A stretch of 64,000 nucleotides of DNA from Hyphomicrobiaceae bacterium (GTDB lineage Bacteria; Pseudomonadota; Alphaproteobacteria; Rhizobiales; Methyloligellaceae), in the NCBI GenBank assembly GCA_028066055.1, contig JALCBY010000012.1, positions 27,560 through 91,559 of the forward strand. The letters are read 5' to 3'. The notes beneath the pieces were generated by a model, which saw only the letters and a program-made list of their open reading frames with translations, did not search any database and was not told the DNA's origin. Below, piece by piece: positions 28,034-35,844 of the stretch. Position numbers and translations under genes: made by a program. Numbering within the stretch: position 1 is the stretch's first letter; each line of letters opens with the position of its first letter.

Positions 28034-29221
28034 ATGTCCCCAGACCCATCCCGAGCACCGCTTTCACCTTACACCGTCCTTGACCTGACCCGCGTCAGAT
28101 CCGGACCGACCTGCGTCCGTCAGTTGGCCGATTGGGGCGCAAATGTCATCAAAGTCGAAATGCCCGCCGGAGACGACGCCGGTGGCATGGGCGGGCCGCG
28201 TGCCGGGCCTGACTTCCAGAATCTTCACCGCAACAAGCGCGGTCTGACGCTCAATCTCAAATCTCCGGAGGGCGTCGAGGTCCTCAGGAAGCTCGCCGCC
28301 GAGGCAGATGTAATCGTGGAGAATTTCCGCCCGGGCGTGAAATCCCGGCTCGGCATCGACTATGAGAGCCTCAAGCTGGTGAACAAGGGTCTGGTCTACG
28401 CATCCATATCAGGCTTCGGTCAGGACGGACCGTATCGCGACCGCCCGGGCTTCGACCAGATCGCGCAAGGGATGGGCGGTCTGATGTCCATCACCGGCAA
28501 GCCGGGCGAAGGTCCAATGCGCGTGGGCATTCCCATTGCCGACCTGTGCGCCGGATTGTTTTGCGCACAGGCAATTTTGATGGCACTGCTGGAACGCGAG
28601 CGCTCGGGCGAAGGTCAGTGGGTCCAGACATCGCTTCTCCAGGCGCAGGTGTTCATGCTGGATTTTCAGGCGGCGCGCTGGCTGATGGATCAGGATGTGC
28701 CGCCGCAGGCCGGCAACAATCATCCCACGAGTATCCCGACCGGCGTCTTCAAAACCAGCGATGGCTATATCAACATTGCCGTTTCGGGCGACGCGATGTG
28801 GGAAATTCTCAAAACCACCCTCGGTGACCCCGAACTCCAGGGCCCGGATTTCGCAAGTCGTGAAGCGCGCCAGAAGAACCGCGATCAGCTCAACGCGGTG
28901 ATCGAACGAAACACCATGAAGGACACCAGCGAGAACTGGATCGAGCGCCTTAATGAAGCGGGTGTGCCCTGCGGTGAGATCAACGCGATCGACGAGGTCT
29001 TCGCGTCACCGCAAGTGAAGCATCTGGGCCTCGCGTGGAACGGCAAGAGCACCGAGCGCAGCGACACGCAGTTTGTCGGCCAGCCGATCTTCATGAGCCG
29101 TATGAAGACGGGCGTGCGTATGCCGCCGCCGGGCCGCGGCGAGCATACCGACGATATTCTCGCTGATCTCGGATACAGCGCGGACGACATAAAGGAGCTG
29201 CGCGACAAAGGCGTCGTTTAG
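28034..29221 (+). CDS. CaiB/BaiF family (class III) CoA-transferase
   Basis: A 395-residue family III CoA-transferase. It begins with YTVLDLTRVRSGPTCVRQLADWGANVIKVE, typical of the family, and the catalytic Asp lies in GIPIADLCAGLFCAQAIL near residue 174. GYINIAVSGDAMW and the C-terminal GEHTDDILADLGYS are also typical. Such enzymes move CoA between carboxylic acids. It is the first gene of a three-gene operon (gaps of 28 and 25 bp) with a crotonase and a class II aldolase. Confidence 0.9.
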   Translation: MSPDPSRAPLSPYTVLDLTRVRSGPTCVRQLADWGANVIKVEMPAGDDAGGMGGPRAGPDFQNLHRNKRGLTLNLKSPEGVEVLRKLAAEADVIVENFRPGVKSRLGIDYESLKLVNKGLVYASISGFGQDGPYRDRPGFDQIAQGMGGLMSITGKPGEGPMRVGIPIADLCAGLFCAQAILMALLERERSGEGQWVQTSLLQAQVFMLDFQAARWLMDQDVPPQAGNNHPTSIPTGVFKTSDGYINIAVSGDAMWEILKTTLGDPELQGPDFASREARQKNRDQLNAVIERNTMKDTSENWIERLNEAGVPCGEINAIDEVFASPQVKHLGLAWNGKSTERSDTQFVGQPIFMSRMKTGVRMPPPGRGEHTDDILADLGYSADDIKELRDKGVV

Positions 29222-29249
29222 ACGCTCTTTACCGGACAAGGACACTGAA

Positions 29250-30053
29250 ATGCTTGATATTGCCACCACCGACGAGAAGCTGATCGGGCGCAAGGATGGT
29301 CCGGTCGGTCATGTGATTTTCAACAATCCGGCGAAGCACAACGCCGTATCTCTCGACATGTGGGAGACCATGAGCGCGGTGATGGACGATTTCATCGCGG
29401 ACGATGACATCCGCGTGCTCGTCGTGACCGGCGCGGGCGGAAAGGCGTTTGTCTCGGGTGCGGATATCTCCAAATTCGAATCGGAACGCGCCACCAAAGA
29501 GGCGGTCGCCGCCTATTCGGAAGCCTCGCGGGGGGCCTATGACAAGCTGTACAATTTTGCGAAGCCGACCGTCGCACGCATCGAGGGATATTGCATCGGC
29601 GGCGGCGCCAATCTCGCCATGTGCTGTGATCTGCGTATCTGCAACGAAAGTGCGCGCTTTGCGATCCCGGCAGCAAAACTCGGACTGGGCTACGGTTATG
29701 ACGGCCTGAAGCGGCTTTCGGATATCGTCGGCGTGTCGCGGGCGATGGAGATGTTTTACACCGCCCGCCAGTTTTCTGCGCAAGAGGCGTACGATATGGG
29801 TCTCGTCAACGCGGCCGTGCCCGACGATCAGCTCGACGAGACGGTCGACGGCATCACCAAGCGCATCGGCGAGAATGCGCCGCTCACCATCGCCGCGATC
29901 AAGCGCGCCGCACGCGAGATCACGAAGGACTCCGAGGATCGCGACCTGAAGACGTTGGAGGCGATGGTGCAGGCGTGTTTCGATTCAGAAGACTATATAG
30001 AAGGCCGCCGCGCCTTCATGGAGAAGCGCAAGCCGGAGTTCAAAGGCCACTGA
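29250..30053 (+). CDS. Enoyl-CoA hydratase/isomerase family protein lacking both hydratase glutamates
   Basis: A 267-residue crotonase-fold protein. The CoA/oxyanion-hole segments are intact (GKAFVSGADISKF and IEGYCIGGGANLAMCCDLR). At the two positions where enoyl-CoA hydratases carry their catalytic Glu, this protein has Asn (GGGANLAM in place of GGGCELAM) and Ala (FAIPAAKLG in place of FAQPEILLG). A normal hydratase reaction is therefore unlikely; isomerase, decarboxylase or thioester chemistry fits better. It sits between the CoA-transferase and the aldolase on one transcript. Confidence 0.88.
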   Translation: MLDIATTDEKLIGRKDGPVGHVIFNNPAKHNAVSLDMWETMSAVMDDFIADDDIRVLVVTGAGGKAFVSGADISKFESERATKEAVAAYSEASRGAYDKLYNFAKPTVARIEGYCIGGGANLAMCCDLRICNESARFAIPAAKLGLGYGYDGLKRLSDIVGVSRAMEMFYTARQFSAQEAYDMGLVNAAVPDDQLDETVDGITKRIGENAPLTIAAIKRAAREITKDSEDRDLKTLEAMVQACFDSEDYIEGRRAFMEKRKPEFKGH

Positions 30054-30078
30054 GGCCCAGTTTCAGGAGAACAAGAAA

Positions 30079-30852
30079 ATGGCTGTTGCAGTTGATTGCC
30101 GCGATCAGATCTCAAACGCCGAATGGCAGGCCCGGGTTGACCTGGCCGCCGCCTACCGGCTTGTCGATATGTTCGGCTGGACCGATTTGCTGGGCACACA
30201 CCTCTCCGTTCGTGTGCCGGATGCAAAAGATCAGTTTCTGATCAATCCCTACGGCTTGCTGTTTGAGGAGATCACGGCGTCTTCGTTGATCAAGGTCGAT
30301 GAGGAGGGCAATGTTCTTTCGCCGACGGAGTATGAGGTCAATCCGGCGGGGTTCGTTATCCACTCCGCCGTTCATATTGCAAAACCGGAGATCGCCTGCG
30401 TCATGCATACGCACACCACGGCGGGCACGGGCGTTGCCACCCAGAAGGATGGTATCCTGCCGATTACCCAGCCCGCGCTCGCGGTGATCGCCACGACGGC
30501 GTATCACGACTATGAGGGGCTCGCGACGGACCTCGATGAGCGTGAACGTATTGTGCGCGATCTGGGCGACAACCGTGTGCTGGTGCTTCGCAATCACGGG
30601 CTTCTGACGGTGGGGCAGAGCGTCGCCGAGGCCTTCGTGTGGATGTACCGCGCCGAGCGCGCCTGCCGCATGCAGCTTGCATTCCAGCAATCCGGTGCCG
30701 AGCTGATGCCGATTTCCAAAGAAGTTCAAGAGGTTACAATCGAGCGCAACCGGCAGGCCAATTCACCGGAAGGACATCGCCCGGTGGGCCGGAAGGAATG
30801 GCCCGCGCTGCTGCGCAAGCTCGACCGGGTCGACCAGAGCTACAAAACGTAA
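30079..30852 (+). CDS. Class II aldolase/adducin family protein
   Basis: A 257-residue zinc-dependent aldolase-fold protein. NPYGLLFEEITASSLIKVD is the N-terminal signature, HTHTTAGTGVA near residue 113 carries two metal His residues, and RNHGLLTVGQSVAEAF the third. Members cleave sugar phosphates or decarboxylate hydroxy acids; others have no known reaction. The partners, a CoA-transferase and a crotonase, suggest an organic-acid pathway rather than sugar-phosphate use. It ends 12 bp from a convergent gene. Confidence 0.88.
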   Translation: MAVAVDCRDQISNAEWQARVDLAAAYRLVDMFGWTDLLGTHLSVRVPDAKDQFLINPYGLLFEEITASSLIKVDEEGNVLSPTEYEVNPAGFVIHSAVHIAKPEIACVMHTHTTAGTGVATQKDGILPITQPALAVIATTAYHDYEGLATDLDERERIVRDLGDNRVLVLRNHGLLTVGQSVAEAFVWMYRAERACRMQLAFQQSGAELMPISKEVQEVTIERNRQANSPEGHRPVGRKEWPALLRKLDRVDQSYKT

Positions 30853-30864
30853 ACGCCGGAACCT

Positions 30865-31383
30865 CTAGATCTCCGGACTGCGCGGATTGTAAACGCGCGG
30901 CGGGATATACGGCTTCTTCCTGGGCTGCGGCGCGGGGGGAATGATCTCGACCGAAACCCCGCCGCGTTCCTCAAGCGATCGCTTGGAGAAGGGATCCTTG
31001 ACGATCACGCTTGAGCGCGTGCGCGAGGCCTGTTCCATGGCGTCTTCGAGATCTTCCGCGTCCTGCTGCCGCCAGGGCAAGGAATAGAACCTGGGTTCGA
31101 TCATGCCGTTGAGGCGCAGCCACATATAGATGGCCTTGCCCTCGTCGAAGCTGACGCTGAGAACCTCGGCGCTGTCGACATCACCCTCGATCCAGGCCCA
31201 CTCCACGGGTTTCGGTTTCGCCAGCAGCCCGACGAACTGGAAGTAGATGATCGGCATGAACAGCGCCATCGCCGCGAGCGCGAGCACACGGATGGGCGTT
31301 TTGCGTGGCGCCCAGATGGCGATGGATGCAAGCAGGGCCGCCGTGCCGACGGTGGCGGCAAATATGTAGTAGATGACGTCCAT
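30865..31383 (-). CDS. Membrane protein, third gene of ExbB/ExbD-like cassette
   Basis: A 172-residue protein with two N-terminal membrane helices (about 5-25 and 32-54), then a roughly 115-residue domain (EGDVDSAEVLSVSFDEGKAIYMWL, PRFYSLPWRQQDAEDLEDAMEQA) and a Pro-rich C-terminal tail. The family is not known to me. ATG 31383 has AGGAAGGATC upstream. It lies 20 bp after the ExbD-like gene on the same strand, so the three genes should be co-transcribed and may form one complex. Confidence 0.75.
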   Translation of the reverse strand: MDVIYYIFAATVGTAALLASIAIWAPRKTPIRVLALAAMALFMPIIYFQFVGLLAKPKPVEWAWIEGDVDSAEVLSVSFDEGKAIYMWLRLNGMIEPRFYSLPWRQQDAEDLEDAMEQASRTRSSVIVKDPFSKRSLEERGGVSVEIIPPAPQPRKKPYIPPRVYNPRSPEI

Positions 31384-31403
31384 GGCGGGATCCTTCCTGT
31401 CTG

Positions 31404-32021
31404 TTACTTTCGGTTCCGGCTTTGTTTATAGTCGGTGATGAGCGGGCGGCGGAGGGTCGAGACGCTGCCCTCCACGAGTTCGCCTTCCGCCGTCAGACGG
31501 AACCGGAAGGCCGTCTCCTCCTGGTTACGCTGGCGCAGTTCCACGGTCGACGTCAGGATCTGTCGCGCGGAATCATACTTTCCGCGAACCGACACGACGA
31601 CCTTTGCCGGCACGACGATACCATCCGGCACCACGCCATACATGTGGACATTGACGATATATTCGCCCGGCGGGATGCCCCGGCTGTAGCTGATTTCGTA
31701 ATTCTCGTTTGTCGCGTCGCCCTCGATGCCAAGATCGTCGCGCAACAGATTGAACACGTCGTTGCCCTGGTTCCAGAACCCCACTGGCGTCGACTTCGGT
31801 CCCTTCACCCACAAATCGACGTCCACATTCATATCGCTCGGCCAGTGCAACTCGACGATCACGTTGCCGGGTGCCTTGTGATCCTCCGAATCCTCTTCCT
31901 TCTTCTGGATATGCGGCAGCAGCATGATGACCATTGCGACGAACCCGACGAGCGTCAGAAGGATCACGTCGCGAAAGACGGTATCGGTGGTCTCCTCTTC
32001 GAACTCGTCGAATGGTGTCAC
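31404..32021 (-). CDS. ExbD/TolR-like single-span membrane protein
   Basis: About 205 residues from GTG 32021, which overlaps the upstream stop as GTGA, so translation is coupled. It has a short acidic cytoplasmic leader (FDEFEEETTDTVFRD), one transmembrane helix (VILLTLVGFVAMVIMLLP, about 20-37), then a long periplasmic domain with VDVDLWVKGPKSTPVGFWNQG and PPGEYIVNVHMYG. The topology matches ExbD/TolR, and an Asp sits at the start of the helix. The periplasmic domain does not look like ExbD and rather resembles a beta-sandwich. The family is unknown to me. Confidence 0.75.
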   Translation of the reverse strand: MTPFDEFEEETTDTVFRDVILLTLVGFVAMVIMLLPHIQKKEEDSEDHKAPGNVIVELHWPSDMNVDVDLWVKGPKSTPVGFWNQGNDVFNLLRDDLGIEGDATNENYEISYSRGIPPGEYIVNVHMYGVVPDGIVVPAKVVVSVRGKYDSARQILTSTVELRQRNQEETAFRFRLTAEGELVEGSVSTLRRPLITDYKQSRNRK

Positions 32022-32665
32022 TTGCTCTCTCCGAACCGGACGATCTCGGAAATGAGGTTGACCGTCCCCGTCGACAGAACGCGGTAGTTGATATTGAGCC
32101 ACACATTGAGCACTGCGCCGAGCAGGGTGGTGTACAGCGCGATCGACATGCCCTGAATGAGCGTTGCCACCATTGTCGCAACACTGTCGGCTTGCGAGAC
32201 GGCCTGGGCGTTGACGCCGGACAGAGCAATAATGAAACCGATCACCGTGCCGATGAGGCCGAGAAACACCAGCAGGTTGGCAATCGTGCGCACGATCTGA
32301 ATACGGTGGGAAAGTTTGAGCCGCAACGTATTGATCTGAATGGCGCGGCTTTCGGCATTCTTTGTGCGGGCGGACGCCATATAATTCGCGACGCGCGCCG
32401 CGGCCGCCTTGCCGCCTTCCTTAAAATCATTCAGCGCAACCGACGTCTGCCAGATCCGGCCACCGCAAAGCGCCAGACCATAGACGAACACGGCAAGGAT
32501 TATTGCGGACAGGATCACCGTGTTCGGCTCGAACAGGCCGGCGAGCCATCCCTGCATCCAAGCGGCGACGGCCAGTCCGGCGGCGGCGATGTTGATCAAT
32601 GCATAACGCATTACCAGAAGATAGCGATGTGCCAAGTTACCTCCTTGCTCCGGAATTGAGGGCAT
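32018..32665 (-). CDS. MotA/TolQ/ExbB proton-channel family protein
   Basis: A 215-residue membrane protein with two N-terminal helices (about 20-40 and 48-70), a cytoplasmic loop, then the MotA/TolQ/ExbB core: IANLLVFLGLIGTVIGFIIAL and GMSIALYTTLLGAVLNVWLNI. These two helices form the stator of proton-driven motors such as ExbBD and TolQR. It lacks the long cytoplasmic loop of MotA. It is first in the three-gene cassette and should use the downstream single-span protein as partner. No TonB, OmpA-like or flagellar gene is nearby. Confidence 0.85.
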   Translation of the reverse strand: MPSIPEQGGNLAHRYLLVMRYALINIAAAGLAVAAWMQGWLAGLFEPNTVILSAIILAVFVYGLALCGGRIWQTSVALNDFKEGGKAAAARVANYMASARTKNAESRAIQINTLRLKLSHRIQIVRTIANLLVFLGLIGTVIGFIIALSGVNAQAVSQADSVATMVATLIQGMSIALYTTLLGAVLNVWLNINYRVLSTGTVNLISEIVRFGESK

Positions 32666-32762
32666 GAGCCGTCCTGATCACAGGATGACGAACTTTAGAG
32701 TAGACGCTGCAAACTGTCACACGTCGCGGATGGTGAAACACTTGCTTGTGATATGACGTTTT

Positions 32763-33509
32763 TTACGTCTGCGTCCCGCCATTGACCTGGATGAGCTGGC
32801 CGTTGATGAACGCGCCCTCATCGGATGCCAGCAAAGCGATCGCCGCGGCCACTTCCTCTGGCAATCCGAGACGGCCCAGCGGGATCTTTGACGTCTGTGC
32901 CGCGATATGCGCCACCATGTCAGGGTTGTCCGGGTGATCGCCGGCGATGGGGCCTGGCGACACGATATTCGTGGATATGCCGCGATCGCCGAATTCCTTC
33001 GCCAGAGCCTTGGTCAGGCCCCACGCCGCATGCTTGGCGACGGAGACGTGCGCGCGCCCCTTGTATCCATGGATGGCGTTCATGCCGGCAACGTTGACGA
33101 TACGCCCCCAACTCTTGTCGATCATGCCGGGAAGGCACGCGCGGGCAAGCCAGAAAGCGGCAGACATGTCCACGGCAAGCACCCGGTTCCATTCCTCCTC
33201 GCTCATGTCGAGGAAGGAGCTTTCCGGCCGAATGGCGGCGTTGTTCACGAGGATATCCACGCTTCCAAACTCGTCGAGCGCGGCACCGGCGATGTCGCTG
33301 CAGTCCTTGGCCTTGCCGACATCTCCCATGGCGATGAGCGTCTTAACGCCGAGCTCGGCTGCTTCCGCTGCGACCGCCTCGCATGCGTCCTTGTCGCGTG
33401 ATCCGTTGAGCACAACATTGTGCCCTTTTGCGGCAAGTGCCAGTGCAGTTGCGCGGCCGATGTTTCTTCCCGAGCCCGTGATGAGGGCCGTTTTGCGAAT
33501 GTCTGTCAT
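32763..33509 (-). CDS. Short-chain dehydrogenase/reductase-fold protein with lost active site
   Basis: A 248-residue SDR starting at ATG 33509 (AGAGGAC upstream). The coenzyme motif ALITGSGRNIGRATA and NNAAIRPES are normal. In the active-site segment NVAGMNAIHGYKGRAHVSVAK the Lys is present, but the Ser position holds Gly and the Tyr position (four before Lys) holds Val. Ordinary SDR proton transfer is therefore not expected. It follows the TauD-family gene by 22 bp and probably shares its transcript. Confidence 0.85.
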   Translation of the reverse strand: MTDIRKTALITGSGRNIGRATALALAAKGHNVVLNGSRDKDACEAVAAEAAELGVKTLIAMGDVGKAKDCSDIAGAALDEFGSVDILVNNAAIRPESSFLDMSEEEWNRVLAVDMSAAFWLARACLPGMIDKSWGRIVNVAGMNAIHGYKGRAHVSVAKHAAWGLTKALAKEFGDRGISTNIVSPGPIAGDHPDNPDMVAHIAAQTSKIPLGRLGLPEEVAAAIALLASDEGAFINGQLIQVNGGTQT

Positions 33510-33531
33510 GTTGTCCTCTGAATGAGTGGTG

Positions 33532-34398
33532 TTATTCGGGGGTCTCCCCGGCGATGGTGATTCGGTGCATGACCCGCTTGAAGCCATGATAGTCGTTGAT
33601 CGGATTGTGCTGCGTGGCCCGATTGTCCCAAAAGGCGATAGAGCCGGGTTCCCAACGGAACCTGCAGGTGAACTCGGGGCGGGTCTGATGCTCGAACAGA
33701 TATTCCAGCAATGGTGCGCTTTCAGCTTCGGTCATGCCGTCGAACCGGATCGTATGAGCTCCGTTCACGTAAAGCGCCTTGCGGCCGGTTTCGGGGTGCG
33801 TCCGCACGATGGGATGAACTGCCGTCAGAACCGTCTCGGGCTTGACCTTCGCGCTGTCCGCCATGCGCTCCTGCCGGGTCTCCTGGACACGCGGGCGGTT
33901 TGAGACACTCACCCCCTTGAGCGGCGCGAGCATGTTTTTCAGGCTGTCTGAGAGCGTGTCGTAGGCCATATACATGTTCGCGAAGAGAGTGTCGCCACCA
34001 TAGGGCGGGAGCTCGCGCGCGACGAGGATCGAGCCCATGGGAGGTTTTTCCAGATAGGTGGTGTCGGAATGCCAAAGGCCGCCGAAATTCACCTTCTCAT
34101 GTTCATGCTTCACCACGAGCATGATTTCCGGAAACCCCTCGACACCTTTCACCAGCGGATATTCGACTGTATCGCCGAACCTTTTGGCAAAGGCGAGATG
34201 GTGCTCCGGCGTGATATCCTGATCGCGGAAGAAGATGACGAGGTGGTCGAGAAGCGCATTTCGGATTTCTGCAATGATGTCGTCGCTCAAGTCCTGCGCC
34301 AGGTCCACCCCAAGCACTTCCGCACCAAGCGCGCCGGAAATGGGCCGGATATCAAGTTTACCCGTCGATGGTTTGGCGCTCCTCGCGGCCTGTGCCAC
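33532..34398 (-). CDS. TauD/TfdA-family 2-oxoglutarate-dependent dioxygenase
   Basis: A 288-residue Fe(II)/2-oxoglutarate dioxygenase. The iron ligands are in LWHSDTTYLEKPP (HxD) and the late His in DYHGFKRVMHRITI, and the 2OG-binding Arg follows in that last segment. It starts with GTG 34398, which has GGAGG at a good distance. Relatives hydroxylate taurine, 2,4-D or alkyl sulfates. The neighbours, an AbrB-type membrane protein upstream and an SDR downstream, suggest breakdown of one imported compound, unidentified. Confidence 0.88.
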   Translation of the reverse strand: MAQAARSAKPSTGKLDIRPISGALGAEVLGVDLAQDLSDDIIAEIRNALLDHLVIFFRDQDITPEHHLAFAKRFGDTVEYPLVKGVEGFPEIMLVVKHEHEKVNFGGLWHSDTTYLEKPPMGSILVARELPPYGGDTLFANMYMAYDTLSDSLKNMLAPLKGVSVSNRPRVQETRQERMADSAKVKPETVLTAVHPIVRTHPETGRKALYVNGAHTIRFDGMTEAESAPLLEYLFEHQTRPEFTCRFRWEPGSIAFWDNRATQHNPINDYHGFKRVMHRITIAGETPE

Positions 34399-34460
34399 GT
34401 CACTGTCCTCCCTGCGTCTTGTCGTTTTCCGCCATTATAGCAAGTCCATTGTGCCAAAGA

Positions 34461-35567
34461 CTATGTCGGGCGCTCTTCCTCGTCGGCCTTGCCGTTGCCA
34501 GTTTTCAGGAAGCGCGCAATTACGAATTGAGCCACGACGATGATCACCACGACGCGGAGTAAATGATGCAGGGCGACGTAGGCGGGGTCGAAGTTGAGCA
34601 CGAGCGCGATCAGGTTCATTTCCGGCTGGCCGCCCGGTGCATAAGCGAGCGCCACCGCATATTCGTTGATGCCGGTGGCCCAGACCACGAGCACCGTGAA
34701 GAGAGCGGCGCCCGCGAGCAGCAGGATCGAATATCCGAATGCGATCAGAACGGGGTTGATGATATCGCGCAGCGTAAGCCCGACGAACTGGCAGCCGATA
34801 TGGACGCCGATGACCAGCTGCGCCACGTTGACCAGCTCTATCGGCACGCGCGTCTCGACCCAACCTGCCATATGCAGCGCACCGTTGACCAGCATGGGGC
34901 CGATGATGGCGGCGCCTGAAATTCCGGCCCGTCTCGCAGCCCAGTCACCGACGATGCCGCACACGACCAGAATCAGGACATCCTTGAGCGTCAGTTCGGT
35001 GAAATGCGCGGCAACGGCAATCGTGCTCGGCAGTTCGATGGATTCCGAGAACTGAATCCACAAGGGCACAAGCACCACGATAACGAGGATGCGCGTGCTG
35101 TGAACGATCGACAGTTTGCGAATGTCGCATTTGCTATCCTCGCCGATCGCCACCATGGTCTGGAAGCCGCCGGGTACGGCGGCGAGGAAGGCCGTGATCC
35201 GGTCAAACCCGGGGAACAGGCGGAAATAGGGGTAACCGATGGCGGCGAGAAAGATCACGTAAGGGAAGACGAACATCAGGCTGATGGCCATTTCTCCAGC
35301 CCGGTCGATCATTTCAGGAGAAAAGGAACTCCCGATCGCTAAGCCGAGGACAATGCGCATCAACCGGGTCAGACCACGGGAAGACTTGATTGGTGCCCGT
35401 ACAGCAAGCACGGCGAGACAGGCCAGCATCGCTCCGAGGAACCAGGGAAGCGGCAGGTTGGTATAGGAATACAGGGTCGCGCCGACGAGCCCTATGCACA
35501 GTGTGAAGGCGATCAGCGCTGCGCGCTTGAGTTCCTTCGGGGCAAAAATCCGCCGCCAGTTCAGCAT
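34461..35567 (-). CDS. AbrB-family membrane protein (putative transporter)
   Basis: A 368-residue protein with about ten transmembrane helices and two repeated halves, the AbrB duplication family (often annotated as ammonia monooxygenase, which is misleading). Typical segments are LPWFLGAMLA, FLAAVPGGFQTMVAIGED and ISGAAIIGPMLVNGALHM. Function is unproven, but the helices and its place at the head of the TauD-SDR operon (62-bp gap) suggest uptake or efflux of the substrate. It is divergent from the PEP-mutase-family gene; the 277-bp region between them holds no motif I can name. Confidence 0.85.
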   Translation of the reverse strand: MLNWRRIFAPKELKRAALIAFTLCIGLVGATLYSYTNLPLPWFLGAMLACLAVLAVRAPIKSSRGLTRLMRIVLGLAIGSSFSPEMIDRAGEMAISLMFVFPYVIFLAAIGYPYFRLFPGFDRITAFLAAVPGGFQTMVAIGEDSKCDIRKLSIVHSTRILVIVVLVPLWIQFSESIELPSTIAVAAHFTELTLKDVLILVVCGIVGDWAARRAGISGAAIIGPMLVNGALHMAGWVETRVPIELVNVAQLVIGVHIGCQFVGLTLRDIINPVLIAFGYSILLLAGAALFTVLVVWATGINEYAVALAYAPGGQPEMNLIALVLNFDPAYVALHHLLRVVVIIVVAQFVIARFLKTGNGKADEEERPT

Positions 35568-35844
35568 GACGTCCCGTAGTCTTCGTAAGGAGACGCATCC
35601 GGATGGTGCGCCTGATGGTTACCTGCTTGTGCCGTGAGCCCAATGGCGCTCAACATACCGTGCAACGCCCTCAGGCGATAGGTTGGCGGCAAGGGAGCTG
35701 ATGTGACGGGGGCAACTTTGGTTTGGCCGTCGGGCGCGCGGAGCCCGCCAGTGTCGGCGGTGGCAGATCCGCTACACCTTGCGCGTGTGCTAGTGTAGAA
35801 AACGAGGAAACGATATCGCGGATCAATCGAGTTGGGAGCCGATC

